From Argyresthia goedartella (Eukaryota; Arthropoda; Insecta; Lepidoptera; Argyresthiidae), in contig OX463807.1 of the NCBI GenBank assembly GCA_949825045.1, positions 12,177,501-12,241,500 of the forward strand: a stretch of 64,000 nt of DNA, given 5' to 3'. Below, piece after piece: positions 21,780-32,918 of the stretch. Both the position numbers and the translations under genes were made by a program. The notes beneath the pieces were generated by a model that saw nothing but the letters and a program-made list of their open reading frames with translations, was not told the DNA's origin and made no database searches. Positions within the stretch are counted from its first letter, which is position 1, and each line of letters starts with the position of its first letter.

Positions 21780-22560
21780 TTACCATCGTGTCGATCGATT
21801 TGTATATTTTCTCTTTACCGGGAATTTTATTTTGAATTTTAAAGTTGATATCTTCGACAATATTATTTTTATTGCTGTTATTGCCCTCTGAAATAGCCTC
21901 TCCGGATTGGTATAGTTATGAATAATGTTTGGAAAAATTTGATCGTTGAGTTCGTTTTCAGTAGTGGCTATGTTACAGAAATCACTTAAGTTCAATGATG
22001 CCGTTCGTCTGGTCAGTAGGATACCTATTTGTAAAAGTTGTATAGCAAAATATGCTGTTGTTTCGTCTTTCGATAGTGAAACTCTGGTATATTTTTTTAG
22101 TCGCATTATTTGATTGTGTGGCCAGAGATATGCTTTTTTAAGCATGCATTGATTTCGTCGGCTGGTGTTGACTTGGGGATAACTGGAAGTGTTTGTATGT
22201 TTATTTGTAGGAGTAGAGCTCCTCCCATCACTTCAGAGTTTCCTCGCCAGTCTTGTAATGTTCTGTCCATGGCTTCGAGTGATTTTTTATGTGCCATCGT
22301 GCATTCGTCCCAGAAGATAATTTTAGCTTGTTTTAGAAGTTCACCTCGTCCAGATGCTCTTGAGATTTTGCATTCCGGGAATTGTTCCATAAGTGTGGCG
22401 GCAATGCCAGATGATGCCAGAGTAAGTGCGATGTGTTGTTTAGCACGTTATTCAACCAGAAATTGATTTATTAGAAACATTTTCCCGGTTCCGCCTGGTG
22501 CGTCTAAGTTAATAATTCCGTCAGTGTTTTTGTTGATCCGGTCCACCGGATCCTGTGTTT
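21780..22560 (-). pseudogene. Helitron Pif1-like helicase fragment
   Basis: Minus-strand frames read LDAPGGTGKMF (Walker A, 22474-22510), then IIFWDECTMAHKKSLEAMDR (Walker B with Asp-Glu, about 22280-22325), LPVIPKSTPADEINACLKK and, after a shift, 'YFAIQLLQIG'. This is the helicase half of a Helitron Rep/helicase, which drives rolling-circle transposition. Known proteins have GKT in Walker A; here the Thr that holds magnesium is Met. A stop follows LINQFLVE, and frames change near 22140 and 21980. The Rep N-terminal part of a Helitron lies in the same orientation at 35.3-36.2 kb and its duplicate at 26.9-27.75 kb, so all may come from one element pulled apart by later insertions. Confidence 0.8.
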
Positions 22561-23032
22561 TTTATTTCACGATTGTTTCTTCAAAAACACTAAACCATCA
22601 ATAAAATGTTTACGGTAAGACTTAGCCGTATGTATGTTTGGCTCAAATGGTTCTAAATGGTCTGTACTAGCTTCGGTTTAAGTCTTTGCATCGATCTACC
22701 GGGCACCCATGTACGTACGCAAGGTCCTTATAACATTATCAAAACTTAGCGATAGCTGTAACGTTAACCTAAGAAATAATCATAGACTAGTTGCGCACCG
22801 GTTTAGACTGCAGATTTTGAAATTGCCATTTGAGCAATTTAAAAACCATGTAAAAATGACTTTGTCAAAAAAGGGATATTAGAATGTTCATGGTTTCTTA
22901 AATGATGAGACAGCATGGGGTTAATCTAACTCAAAACAGAACTTGCTTTCAATAAATTTGTAATTATTTATTCCTGCTTTTTAATCAAAATAATTAATAT
23001 TGTAATTATTGTATTAGTTAAACACAACCAAT
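22561..23032. other. No gene recognised
   Basis: Non-coding stretch between the Helitron helicase fragment and the Daphne/CR1-like reverse transcriptase. Nothing beyond AT-rich sequence is recognisable. Confidence 0.4.
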
Positions 23033-23085
23033 TTTTAAAAGAGATCTAAAAATGTATCTGTGGGAGTTTCTTTGGTCCAATACCG
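23033..23085 (+). repeat. 3'-end scrap of a Daphne-like element
   Basis: TTTTTAAAAGAGATCTAAAA then ATCTGTGGGAGTTTCT and TGGTCCAAT match 40125-40190 of the internally deleted element, but the distal half of the hairpin has been lost. It abuts the reverse transcriptase at 23113 and marks a rearranged 5' junction. Confidence 0.55.
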
Positions 23086-23112
23086 GATATACCATACAGT
23101 GACGATCCAAAT

Positions 23113-25179
23113 TTGTTGTACAACTCAGTATTTAACCTTGTCAAAAATGAATATGATACGGTATTTAAATCAAAAACTATAAAAGTTAATAACAAAGCTT
23201 TGTTTAGTGATTGGGCGACAGTTGGAATTCATAGGAGCAGACGAAGATTATATGAACTCTATGAAGAGAAATCATATAACAAAAATACGGCCTTTCTAGA
23301 TTATGTTCGTAGTTATTCAAAAATGTTTAAACACGTTTGTGCCGTAGCTACATCTAATTTCATTAAAAACAAAATTGAATCTAGTAGCAATGTAATGAAA
23401 ACGACTTGGCAAATTATAAACAGAGAGACTGGAAAGGCCAAAGCTACACATAATAACTTCAAGCTTAAGATAGATAATCAATTGCTAAGTACAGACCTAG
23501 AAGTAGCAAAAGCTTTCGAAAATTTATTTACGGACATTCCAGTTTCAACAACCAAGTCTTTAAATTCATCTCCCGCTGCTGCTGAATCTATACTTAAACA
23601 AAACTTTGAGGAATGTAAAACAGATTTTAAATTTAGGCACGTAAATAATGAAGACATTGTAAAAGCGTTTAAATCCCTGGAAATGAAAAAGACAGCTGAC
23701 GCCCATGGTCTATCAGTAAAAATTATTAGTTCCATTGTAGATTGTATTGCACCTCACCTTTGTTGTATATTTAATCAATGTATAGATAATGGTGTGTTTC
23801 CTGACTTGATGAAACTAAGTAAAGTTATACCTTTATTCAAAGCTGGTAGTACATCAGACCCCACCAATTTTAGACCCATATCGATACTATCAACGCTTAG
23901 CAAAATATTTGAAAAACTCATACTTAATCAATTGCAAAGTCATTTTTATCTCAATAATTTAATTCATATTGCTCAGTTTGGTTTCACAAAGGGTCGTTCA
24001 ACAGCCGATGCTGATGTTGAACTAATCGACAATATTTTTGATGCCTGGGAAGACGCAATGGATGCAATAGGTGTCTTCTGCGATCTATCCAAGGCTTTTG
24101 ATTGCGTCCATCATGACACTCTTGTCAGGAAGTTACGCCATTATGGTGTAAAAGATCAGGCACTTGGTCTTCTGGAGTCATATCTAACAGATAGGGTTCA
24201 GATGGTCGATGTTAATGGGAAAAGATCACCCGGGTCTTCAATAAGTATGGGCGTACCGCAAGGTTCAATTCTTGGTCCTTTCTTGTTTTTAGTATATATT
24301 AATGATTTACCTTACCTTGTTAAAGCAAAAAATGGGTTAGTATTGTTTGCCGATGATACTTCTTTGATATTTAAAGTTAAAAGACAGCAATCAAATTATG
24401 ACGAGGTAAACAATGCTATCTCTAGTATAGTGAACTGGTTTACTGTTAACAATTTATTACTTAATGAAAAGAAAACTAAATGTATTAAATTCGTGTTACC
24501 CAATGTGAACCCGGTAACTACAGACATATTTATAAAAGGACAGAGATTGGACCTTGTGCAGTCGACTGTCTTTTTGGGCATTACTTTAGACGCCAAACTA
24601 CAATGGGATCCTCATATAAATAAATTGTCGAACAGACTGAGTTCGGCAGCGTTCGCAGTTAAAAAAATTAGAGCTCTTACCGACGTAGACACCGCTAGAC
24701 TAGTCTACTTTAGTTACTTTCATAGTCTAATGACCTATGGTATTTTATTGTGGGGTCACGCTGCGAGTGCTAATAGTATATTTATTCTGCAGAAACGGGC
24801 TGTTCGTGCAATTTATAGATTAGGGCCTAGAGTGTCACTGAGGGAAAATTTTAAAGAAATCAATATTCTGACATTTGTGTCTCAATATATCTATGACAAT
24901 CTTGTGTATGTAAAAAGAAATATAACTAATTTTCAGAAGTACAGTGATATACACAATTTTAATACTAGAAATAAAGACAAGTTGGTTGCTTATGTTAGCC
25001 GACTACATAAAATTAGTAATTCTTTTAAAGGCAATTGTATACGCTATTAAAATAAGGTCCCTACTGATATTAAAAACTTACCTTTAGACAAGTTTAAAAT
25101 AATAATAAAACAGATATTGTATAAAAAAGGTTACTATAGGATATCTGATTACTTAGAGGACAGATGTCCATGGGAATAG
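23113..25179 (+). pseudogene. Daphne/CR1-like non-LTR reverse transcriptase, 5' truncated
   Basis: An uninterrupted 645-codon frame runs to a TAA at 25048-25050. It holds FRPISILSTLSKIFEKLIL, AQFGFTKGRSTADA, 'GVFCDLSKAFDCVHH' (first catalytic Asp), GVPQGSILGPFLFLVYINDL and LVLFADDTSLIF (FADD catalytic box), then a thumb region (FLGITLDAKLQWDPHI) and 'YFSYFHSLMTYGILLWG'. The frame continues after the TAA as NKVPTDIKNLPLDKF to a TAG at 25177-25179, so the first stop is a point mutation in 'CIRY-YNKVP'. The endonuclease is missing. The sequence style matches lepidopteran Daphne/CR1-group elements; the clade needs a tree. The 3' UTR with hairpin and tail follows. Confidence 0.85.
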
Positions 25180-25276
25180 ATTGTTTGAGTAACAGGCTGT
25201 TTCGATATATAATTAGCATTCATTTTGTAATTTGACAATATTTTATTTAAAAAAGGAAACGCAAAAGATGCGACGA

Positions 25277-25419
25277 CTGTGGAGTTTCTTCGGTGAGCTC
25301 TTCTCCACAGATTCCGCCATTGTGTTAGTGAACTCACCCAAAAAAAATGTAATGACGGATCTAAGTGATGTAACAACATCCTATGGAAATAAATGATTTT
25401 TGATTTGATTTGATTTGAT
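25277..25419 (+). other. 3' stem-loop and TTTGA tail of the Daphne-like element
   Basis: CTGTGGAG (25277-25284) pairs with CTCCACAG (25303-25310) around a loop containing TTTCTTC. About 80 nt later the element ends in TGATTTGATTTGATTTGATA (near 25397-25416). Non-LTR elements of the CR1/L2 type end in short tandem repeats, and the RT often recognises a terminal structure. The deleted element at 37-40 kb has a matching stem-loop at 40147-40180. Confidence 0.6.
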
Positions 25420-25424
25420 ATTGA

Positions 25425-26419
25425 TAACCGGAGCCAAGCCGTTGTTATCAGCAACTATACTTCGGGCTGGGTGAGAGTTCCAAGCGGTGTGCCGCAAGGT
25501 TCTCTTCTTGGACCGCTACTCTTCATTATATTCATAAATGATATCGATTCTTGTTTTCTTAATTCAAGTGTTATTTTTTTCATTGTTTGATATGAAAATC
25601 TTTAAGCCCATTGCCAATACCTCTGATGCTGTCTCACTTCAAGATGATCTAAATAGACTCGATGTTTTCTGCGAACACAATAATCTAGACCTTAATCCAA
25701 CAAAATGTCTCGCTATAACGTTTACAAGGAAAAAAACGCCTGTGTGTCATAGTTATTCACTAAAGGGGCATATTCTTGACCGTGCTTATAGCACCCGTGA
25801 TTTAGGAGTCATACATGACTCGAAACTTCTATTTGACGCTCACATTAACACAATATGTAAAAAAGCTTTCAAGGTCCTCGGATTTGTGATGCGCGCCTCA
25901 CGTGACTTCAAAGAAAATTAAGACTATAAAACTACTGTATTGTACCTATGTTAGAAGCATACTTGAGTACGCATCCCAAATCTGGAACCCCCAGTACGAC
26001 ATATATGTTAACCGAATTGAAAGGATCCAAAATAAATTTGTTAAATTTTTAAATCGACGCATTGGTTCTACTAAAGATTATTTACCCTCTTGTCGCTCCA
26101 TGCACCTTCTCCCCCTGTCTTAGAGACGCCATATTTCGGACATAGTGTTTTTATTAAAGATTACCACCACAGGCATTATTGATTGCCCGGATTTGCTATC
26201 TCGAATCAATTTCTACATACCTAATAGAACCCTCAGGCGTAAGTTCACATTCCTCGTACCGCAGGCTGCAAGGAACTACAGAATTAATTCGTACCTGTAA
26301 CGAGCCTGTTTCGCTGTCAATAACCTAATCCGTGACCCGCGCACAGACTTTGACATGAATCATGAAAAAATTGCAATGATCAGGCGACGACTAACACTAA
26401 ACTCCTTTGGAGGCGAGTG
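25425..26419 (+). pseudogene. Jockey-like reverse transcriptase C-terminal half
   Basis: The frame enters mid-palm with 'WVRVPSGVPQGSLLGPLLF' followed by IIFINDI, then loses frame exactly where the catalytic FADD should be (near 25570-25590). It resumes with MKIFKPI, 'LGVIHDSKLLFDAHI', ILEYASQIWNPQYD and, after a stop near 26121, 'PDLLSRINFYIPNRTLRRK'. The natural end appears to be GGE-stop near 26411-26419. The 5' junction is at the TTTGA tail of the previous element, so this copy landed at or beside that tail. Confidence 0.78.
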
Positions 26420-26645
26420 AGTAGCGAGCAAGCGAATCTCCTTTCTCCTTTACTTTATTATTATATATTTTTTGTTTAGGTTTGTCACCCACCCTGGCAG
26501 CAAACTTTTCCTACGTGTCTTGCATATAATACTAAGTAGCTATAAGTGGTAGCCTTTAAGTGACTTTCTGTTTTATAAGTTGCCTTGTAATCAGTTATTG
26601 TTTTGTCGATGGCTTCCCTAAAATCTAATAAATAAATAAATAAAT
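26420..26645 (+). repeat. 3' UTR and AATA tail of the Jockey-like element, copy A
   Basis: From the RT stop the sequence runs through GTTTAGGTTTGTCACCCACC to an AATAAATAAATAAATA tail (26630-26645). It is part of the duplicated unit and is repeated at 27817-28042 with few differences. Confidence 0.6.
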
Positions 26646-26716
26646 ACGGAGTATAAGCAAAAATGACGTTCGCTAAGTATATGTTAATATCTACAGTAAT
26701 AAAGACATTTGCCGTG

Positions 26717-26823
26717 TTACCACAAAAAATATTAAACAGCGTTGAACCTCGAATATAAACGTCAAATTCAATACATTTTTGTTTTTAAACAAGTGTTGAA
26801 CAGTAGTTATTTTTTTGTGGTAA
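26717..26823. mobile_element. TTACCACAAAAAAT MITE, copy 2
   Basis: Inverted ends TTACCACAAAAAAT and ATTTTTTTGTGGTAA, 107 bp, very similar to the copy at 35176-35283 (the paralogous site in the tandem duplication) and related to 19530-19636. Confidence 0.7.
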
Positions 26824-26874
26824 GACCCTTAGTTTTGATTTTGTAAGATGTGGTTAAGATTACCATTGTTCCAA

Positions 26875-27750
26875 TGTCGTCAATGTTTTCGTCATTTATT
26901 CTGATTCAGTCTTATGTAAAGCATCCGTTCTGCTTCTATTTTTGCATACATCTCTAGGAATTGTGGGAATCAACGGCGAGTGTAGAAATTGTGATCGTGT
27001 GTATAGAACTCCTTGGAAGTGACTTTTTTGTTGGTTTCTACACCTGTTTCAGGTTTTATTTGTTTCACATTAAAATGATATCTGTCCCCTCCGTACGGAA
27101 ATATTAATTGATATTGGAGGGCATCATATGAACGGTGTGTTTCTGCAATGCGTTGTAATCCTTCTCCTTTTCGTTTTACAATTATGTTACGTATGTTTTC
27201 AATTGTGTTTTCTTTGTTCACAATTACGATGGCGACTTACATTAAATCGACATTCGTGTTCCCCAGGTGGACTCTTGTCGGCTCAAAGTATAACTTTATA
27301 TCATCAGAAATTATTCGGTCCAATGCTGTTTTGAATTTGTAAATAAGTATTTGTGTAAGATCCTCTGTACATTTTGGATTATTTCTCGTTTCAAACCTCT
27401 GATGTTTGTGCATCGAAGATCAATTTATCTTTCTTCATTTCCGATTAAATATACTTGCAGAAATTTATAGGCTTCGTTAGGTAGTGGTAGTAATGATATT
27501 TTTTTTGATAGATTTGTCCTTGATTGGAAAAAACAAAACTGACTTCATCTCTGTTAGTGTTGACCGAAAAGACACAGAAAGAAGTCATTTGGAAGCAGGC
27601 TTTGTACGCTTTCATATTTTGAAAAAAGTGCTTTGATTCTGGAGTTTTCCCGGCAATGTAATGTCGGAAATCCTGCTTCTAGTGACGGTAATCGAACTTT
27701 TACATTTATGCAACAGATTCCTGGTGTTTCTCTACTGAACTTTTTCGTGA
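26875..27750 (-). pseudogene. Helitron Rep N-terminal fragment, copy A
   Basis: Minus-strand pieces read TPGICCINVKVRLPSLEAG, 'QMTSFC/ACFQMTSF'-type, SLLPLPNEANKFLQ-type and 'ETHRSYDALQYQLIFPYGG' followed by DRYHFNVKQ, and beyond a break 'MYAKIEAERMLYIRLNQNK'. This is the Helitron-like N domain that precedes the HUH nickase. The HUH motifs and helicase are not in this fragment. Frameshifts separate all pieces. The copy at 35335-36240 is its tandem duplicate. Confidence 0.75.
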
Positions 27751-28079
27751 AATGAATCATGAAAAAATTGCAACGATCAGGTGACGACTAACACTGAACT
27801 CCTTTGGAGGCGAGTGAGTAGTGAGCAAGCGAATCTCCTTTCTCCTTTACTTTATTATTATATATTTTTTGTTTAGGTTTGTCACCCACCCTGGCAGCAA
27901 ACTTTTCCTACGTGTCTTGCATATAATACTAAGTAGCTATAAGTGGTAACCTTTAAGTGACTTTCTGTTTTATAAGTTGCCTTGTAATCAGTTATTGTTT
28001 TGTCGATGGCTTCCCCAAAATCTAATAAATAAATAAATAAATACGGAGTATAAGCAAAAATGACGTTCGCTAAGTATAT

Positions 28080-28716
28080 TGTTAAGGAACACAGTCATTA
28101 CGAGTTAGGTAGTGAAACATCTGGTCGCCGAATACACTTTCTGGAATTCTCCACCGGCAGTTTAAGTTTGTATAGTTTTATTATCCTTTAGCTCGTAGTC
28201 ATTATATTTGTTAGCATTAAGATTCTATTGTAAATATTTCGCCACTATTGATCTTCTGTGTTAGTATTGTTTCCTTTTGCCGAAAAGGCATACTGTGAGG
28301 TGAGGTTTGTGTCGGCGCCTTTGAGGGCTTAGCTGCATTGCAGTTTTATGAGCAGGCCTGCGCACTTAGTCATTAAGTAGAAAACGATTGTGAAGTTTTT
28401 GTAATACTACTGTAGTGTGCGTAGGCCCAGCAACTTTATATTTCGACTATTGTCATTTATTCCGTTCAGTTCGACAGAGACCTTCGACGACGCCGCTGGA
28501 AGCTCTGCCCGTGCGAGCCTGTTCAACTCCCCTAGCTTCAGCGTGCGACGTTCGTAGGTTTTCTTAGTGACAGTGTAGTAGTGCTTCGTTTGAATCCCCC
28601 TGTATTCGTGTCTAGGTTAAGTTCCCTATGTGTTTATAAATATATTCGTGCTGATTTGTATCGCGTCGTACTTTTATTGGACCCCGCGCCGAAAACTATC
28701 CCGTTAGTCTCTTACA
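28080..28716 (+). repeat. Left LTR of the BEL/Pao element (637 bp)
   Basis: Starts TGTTAAGGAACACAGTCATT and ends GTCTCTTACA. It matches the right LTR throughout apart from about seven substitutions, a 3-bp indel and the 233-bp addition in the right copy. Confidence 0.93.
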
Positions 28717-28719
28717 TTT

Positions 28720-28736
28720 TGGTCCTTCGAGCCGGA
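28720..28736 (+). promoter_or_regulatory. Primer binding site matching tRNA-Tyr 3' end
   Basis: TGGTCCTTCGAGCCGGA starts 4 nt after the left LTR. Its complement, TCCGGCTCGAAGGACCA, is what I recall as the 3' end of insect tRNA-Tyr plus CCA. The match to a tRNA is from memory of the tRNA acceptor and T arm sequence. Confidence 0.75.
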
Positions 28737-28740
28737 TAGT

Positions 28741-30387
28741 ATGTCGGAATCAGCCGGATATATTATGACCAGGAGCAAGTCGCGAAGGGTGAACGAAGAC
28801 AACATGTCAAACTCAAACGATGTGGAACCAACGGCGGGTAGCAGTAGCAACTACCAAGAGGATATATCGCTCCCGGTACAGCCTCAGGCCCTAAACACTT
28901 CGACGACGAATAGTAATGGCATCCCGACCGTTCGTGGAACATCACGGCCTGGAAGTAAGACGTCGAGGGCTAGCAGGCTCAGCAGAGAAGCTCGGATGAA
29001 GAGAGCGCAGTATGAAGCGGAGCTCGAGCTTCAAAGGTTAACGAAGGAAAAGGTGCGTGCGCGTGAGCGCGTCATACAGAGCAAGTTGGAGCTTGAAATG
29101 GCGGAAATCGAGGCAGAAGATGCAGAAAGCGAAGAGGACGATGAATTACGTCACGCTGGTACGCCCGCATATTCAGTGGAAGCGTGGTTGAAGAATGCAC
29201 AACCACCGGCGCCGGTCGCATCGCCGCGGCCATCGTTATGAGCTTCGCCGCCGCCGTCGCCAGTCCCTGTACCAAGAACAGCGCCGCCGACACTACCGCC
29301 ACCGCATGTGACAACATCGCAATGCCCGCCTAAGGAACCACACGCACGTGAGCCGTCGACGGAGCGCCGCCGCAGCACAAGTATTGATAGGTTGAGGGAA
29401 GCCATCAGCGGCATGACTCGACCTAGACCTCTGCCCAAGCAGGCGTACGAAATCCACAAATTTGATGGGAACGCTACAGATTGGCTCGGGTTCAAAACGG
29501 CGTACGAAACTTCGACGGCAGCTTACGAGTTTAAGCCGTTCGAGAATGTGGCGCGACTACGGGTTGCGCTAGTTGGGGACGCAAAGGTGGCAGTAGAAGA
29601 CTTGCTGCGATCAGCTTGTGACCCAGGTGAAGTAATACGCGCGTTGGAAGACTCATTTGGACATCCAAGTTTATTGCTGGACTGCGCATTAAAAAAGGTG
29701 AAAAATCTTCCTCGCGTCAGCGAAAGTGGTCGCGAGCTTCGTAGTTTTACCGCCGCAGTCCGAAACTGCGTAGCGTTGTTGAAAGCTGTGCGTGCAGAGG
29801 GGTACATCAACGACCCCCAAATAGTTAATGAGTTGCTGGCAAAGCTTACGCCCTATCAGCGGGCGCAATATGGCAGCTTTGCGAGGCGAATGGATACCGA
29901 GATCGGGGTAGATTTAAGAGTTTCGCCAAATCTGCAAATGTTGGGGAAATTTTTAACAGATCTCACGCACGAGTCGTCATACTACGCGACGGCACAACAG
30001 AGCCTTGCCAGTGTGCCTGCGCCGAGCGCGAGTCGTGTGCGGGACGGGCGAAACACTACGCCGGTCAAAACAACGCATCGGGTCCATGTGCATGTAGAAG
30101 CTGTCAAGGACGAAAGTTCGGTGTGTGTGTTGTGCAATAAGGACCATCAGTTGGACAAATGTGATAAGTTTAAAGACCTAAGTGTTAGTGAGCGTTGGGC
30201 TATTATCAAAGACAAAAAAATGTGTTTTAGATGTTTAGTTAAGTCTCATTCTCGTAAGTTTTGTCGTGCGCGGCGGTGCACTAAGTGTAAGTGGCCGCAC
30301 CATGTATTGCTGCACGCTGATCGAGCTGAGGTGTTCTCACCATTGTCGCCGCAAACCACCACGGACACAGGTTTAGTGACAATGTGA
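28741..30387 (+). pseudogene. BEL/Pao gag, one internal stop
   Basis: The ATG at 28741 lies 5 nt after the primer binding site. The frame is open for 166 codons, hits TGA at 29239-29241, and continues in the same frame from there to TGA at 30385-30387. The N-terminal part is acidic and low-complexity with a charged helix (EAELELQRLTKEKVRARERV). The second part has the DUF1759-type 'FDGNATDWLGFKTAYET'. The C-terminus has zinc knuckles: C-x2-C-x3-H-x4-C near 30124, C-x2-C-x4-H-x4-C near 30221 and CTKCKWPHHVLLH near 30280. Gag packages the element RNA. Both TGAs could be point mutations; the first splits N-terminus from capsid. Confidence 0.88.
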
Positions 30388-30705
30388 AACATTGGGGAGT
30401 GTCGGGCTAGAGCGTTGCTCAAAGTTATTCCGGTATGTTTAGTGTCGGGTAACGCTGAAGAGCAGCGCACGTACGCGCTACTCGACGACGGGGCGTCGGT
30501 TTCAATTATGGACGATAGATTCACGAGTGATATTGACGGACCCACAGTACCCCTTAGGTTGGTGACAGCGCGTGGACATCTTGTAACGGACGAGCGATCG
30601 CGTAAAGTGAAAGTGACAATAAAGGGTTCGAACGGTGTGTGTCACGATGTAATAGTGCGGACATTAAGTGATGTTAACTTGCCTTCTCAGACATTGCCTA
30701 AATAA
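30388..30705 (+). pseudogene. BEL/Pao aspartic protease region
   Basis: In frame with gag. YALLDDGASVSIMD (about 30475-30516) is the retropepsin active-site box, with DDG where DSG or DTG is usual. The frame is closed by TAA at 30703-30705 and reopens at once. In this family (DUF1758) the protease matures the polyprotein. Confidence 0.85.
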
Positions 30706-32918
30706 GTGCTTAATGAAAATGCGCACTTACGGGACCTGGGTTGCAGTCCAATGGAGGGAGCGAAGCCTATGCTGCTGTTGGGCCAGGACAACTGGGAGCT
30801 GATAGTCGCCGAGGAGATCTCTCGAGGTAAATCTGGTCGTCCAGTCGCTTCACTCACTAAGTTAGGATGGGTCGTGCATGGACTCCTAGCTACGAACAAC
30901 GCTCCAAATATGACACGCCACGCAAATTGCATGATAGTTTCACAGCCTGATCTTCACGCTTTAGTGAAGGAACAGTTCGAACTAGAAGCCATAGGTATTA
31001 GTCAAGTCTCACGTAGGAATAGCGAAACCGAACGGGCGATGAGCATACTCGAGTCCACCAGCCACGCCGTACACGGGGGGTGGGAAGTAGGCCTGCTTTG
31101 GAAACGTGACAACGTGGAACTACCCGATAATTATAAGTACGCACTGAAGCGTTTACACGGTGTAGAGCGTCGGTTAGACAAAGATCCGTCGTACGCCAAT
31201 ACCTATTGCAGCCAAATGGACAGGCTTATCCGTGAAAACTACGCGCGGAAAGTAGATAAGGGTTTTGAAGCCAGTCCTGTTTGGTATTTGCCTCACTTCG
31301 GTGTGACAAAGCCAAACAAACCTGGAAAGTTACGACTGGTCTTTGACGCTGCCGCTTCCTACGAAAATTCATCGCTTAACGACAATCTTTTAAGCGGGCC
31401 TGACTTATTGAATTCTTTGTTAGGCGTGCTCATTAACTTTAGAGTTGGGCCAGTAGCATTCACAGCGGATATAGCCGATATGTTTCTCAGAATTAGGGTC
31501 AGGAAGGAGGACCAAGGAGCACAATTGTTTTTATGGCGTGGTCTGAATAGAACAAAATACCCTGATATTTACGCTATGAACTCATTAGTATTTGGTGCTA
31601 CATCCTTGCCTACTTCCGCTATCTTTATTTTGAATAAAAATGCAAACCAATTTAGTGACTCTTGCCCAGCCGCGGTGAACGCTATTCGGTCCAAACATTA
31701 TATGGATGACTACCTAGACAGTGTAGAGACTGTAGAAGAGGCGCAACAGCTTATTACTGATGTCGGGCGCATTCATGGCGCCGGAGGTTTCGACATCAAG
31801 GGCTGGGTGACGAATTCACCCGAGTTGAGGGCCATGTTGCCAGCTGTTGAGCCAAACAAAGTCACGCTAGATAGGTTGCCTAACGGAGATGAGCGAACAT
31901 TAGGCATGATATGGTGCCCGGAAAGTGACAACTTTAAATTCGACTTATCATTCAAAAATTTGCCAGCACCTATAGTGGAAAGTAAAGTCAGGCCCAGTAA
32001 GAGGGAATTCCTTCGATTTATAATGAGTATTTTTGATCCGCTTGGTCTCATTTATCCCTGTGTGATTCAGTCCCGTATCATAATGCAACGCATATGGGGT
32101 TCCGGGGTAGCATGGGACGAACTAATACTGGAGGGCGAGGCTGACATGTGGTTTGGTTGGCTGCGTAACTTAAAATTGCTATCAAATTTAGTCATACCCA
32201 GGTGGTATGACATCCAACCAAATGACAACGTCGAGCTCCACATATTTGGAGATGCCAGCGACAAGGCATACGCGGCTGTCGCGTATTTAGTTGGGCAGAA
32301 CAGCCAAGGCGAACGCGTTTGCAGTATGGTACTGGAAAAGGCACGCGTGACGCCGTTAAAAGTAGTTTCTATCCCGCGGTTAGAGCTGCAGGCTTGTCAT
32401 GTAGATTGGCGCAGACGGTGAAAAAGGAAATTCACATCTCCATAGCACGTGAATATCTATGGACTGACTCGAAAACCGTTTTGAATTGGATAAACTCCGA
32501 TGCGAGAGATTACCAAAAGTTTGTGTCTCATCGCCTAGCTGAAATAGATAGCCTGTCACGACGAAGCGACTGGCGCTGGGTTTCTTCGAAAGATAATCCC
32601 GCCGACGAGGCGACCAAAATGACCTGGCCTAACGACAAAGGCATGTGGCTCTCCGGCCCACTATTCCTCTGTAATCCACAGGTACCATGGCCGGAACGCG
32701 AGGGTGAAGAGGAAAGCGCCCCGGATCCAGAGCACTTAGAGAGGGCGCTAACGACGGTAGAAGCAGAGCTGCCGTTGGTCGACACTACGCACTTCTTAAC
32801 GTGGACACGGGCTCTGCGCGCTGTTGCGCGCGCACTGGCGTTCATTGGTGCATGCAGACGGAAGCAGACGGGGGCGCTGACGGTGGAGAACCTACAGAGG
32901 CCGAGTTGTGCTTGTTGA
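30706..32918 (+). pseudogene. BEL/Pao reverse transcriptase and RNase H, frameshifted
   Basis: From 30706 the frame shows a linker (PMLLLGQDNWELI), 'KPGKLRLVFDAAASYENSSL', the palm with TADIADMFLRIRV and the catalytic YMDDYLDS (near 31699). Then KREFLRFIMSIFDPLGL (Pao-family RT/RNase H connection, PF05380) and HIFGDASDKAYAAV (RNase H start). A frame change near 32395 moves into 'QTVKKEIHISIAREYLWTDS' with KTVLNWI, and 'DNPADEATK', the rest of RNase H. The catalytic Asp pair of RT is intact. The family copies its RNA into DNA in particles. The break lies inside RNase H. Confidence 0.9.

Larger units (their letters stand above)
26355..27750. repeat. Tandem duplication, unit A (about 1.4 kb)
   Basis: Unit A starts at ATGAATCATGAAAAAATTGC and ends at TCTACTGAACTTTTTCGTG. 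The same sequence in the same order restarts at 27752. Contents: last codons and 3' UTR of the Jockey-like RT, a 3' end scrap of a Daphne-like element (26646-26708, AAATGACGTTCGCTAAGTAT), the TTACCAC MITE and a Helitron Rep fragment. The duplication therefore happened after all these insertions. Confidence 0.85.

Noticed and set aside
28763..29495. Minus-strand open frames over gag
   Set aside because: Antisense shadows of the GC-rich gag coding sequence; composition follows the plus-strand frame.
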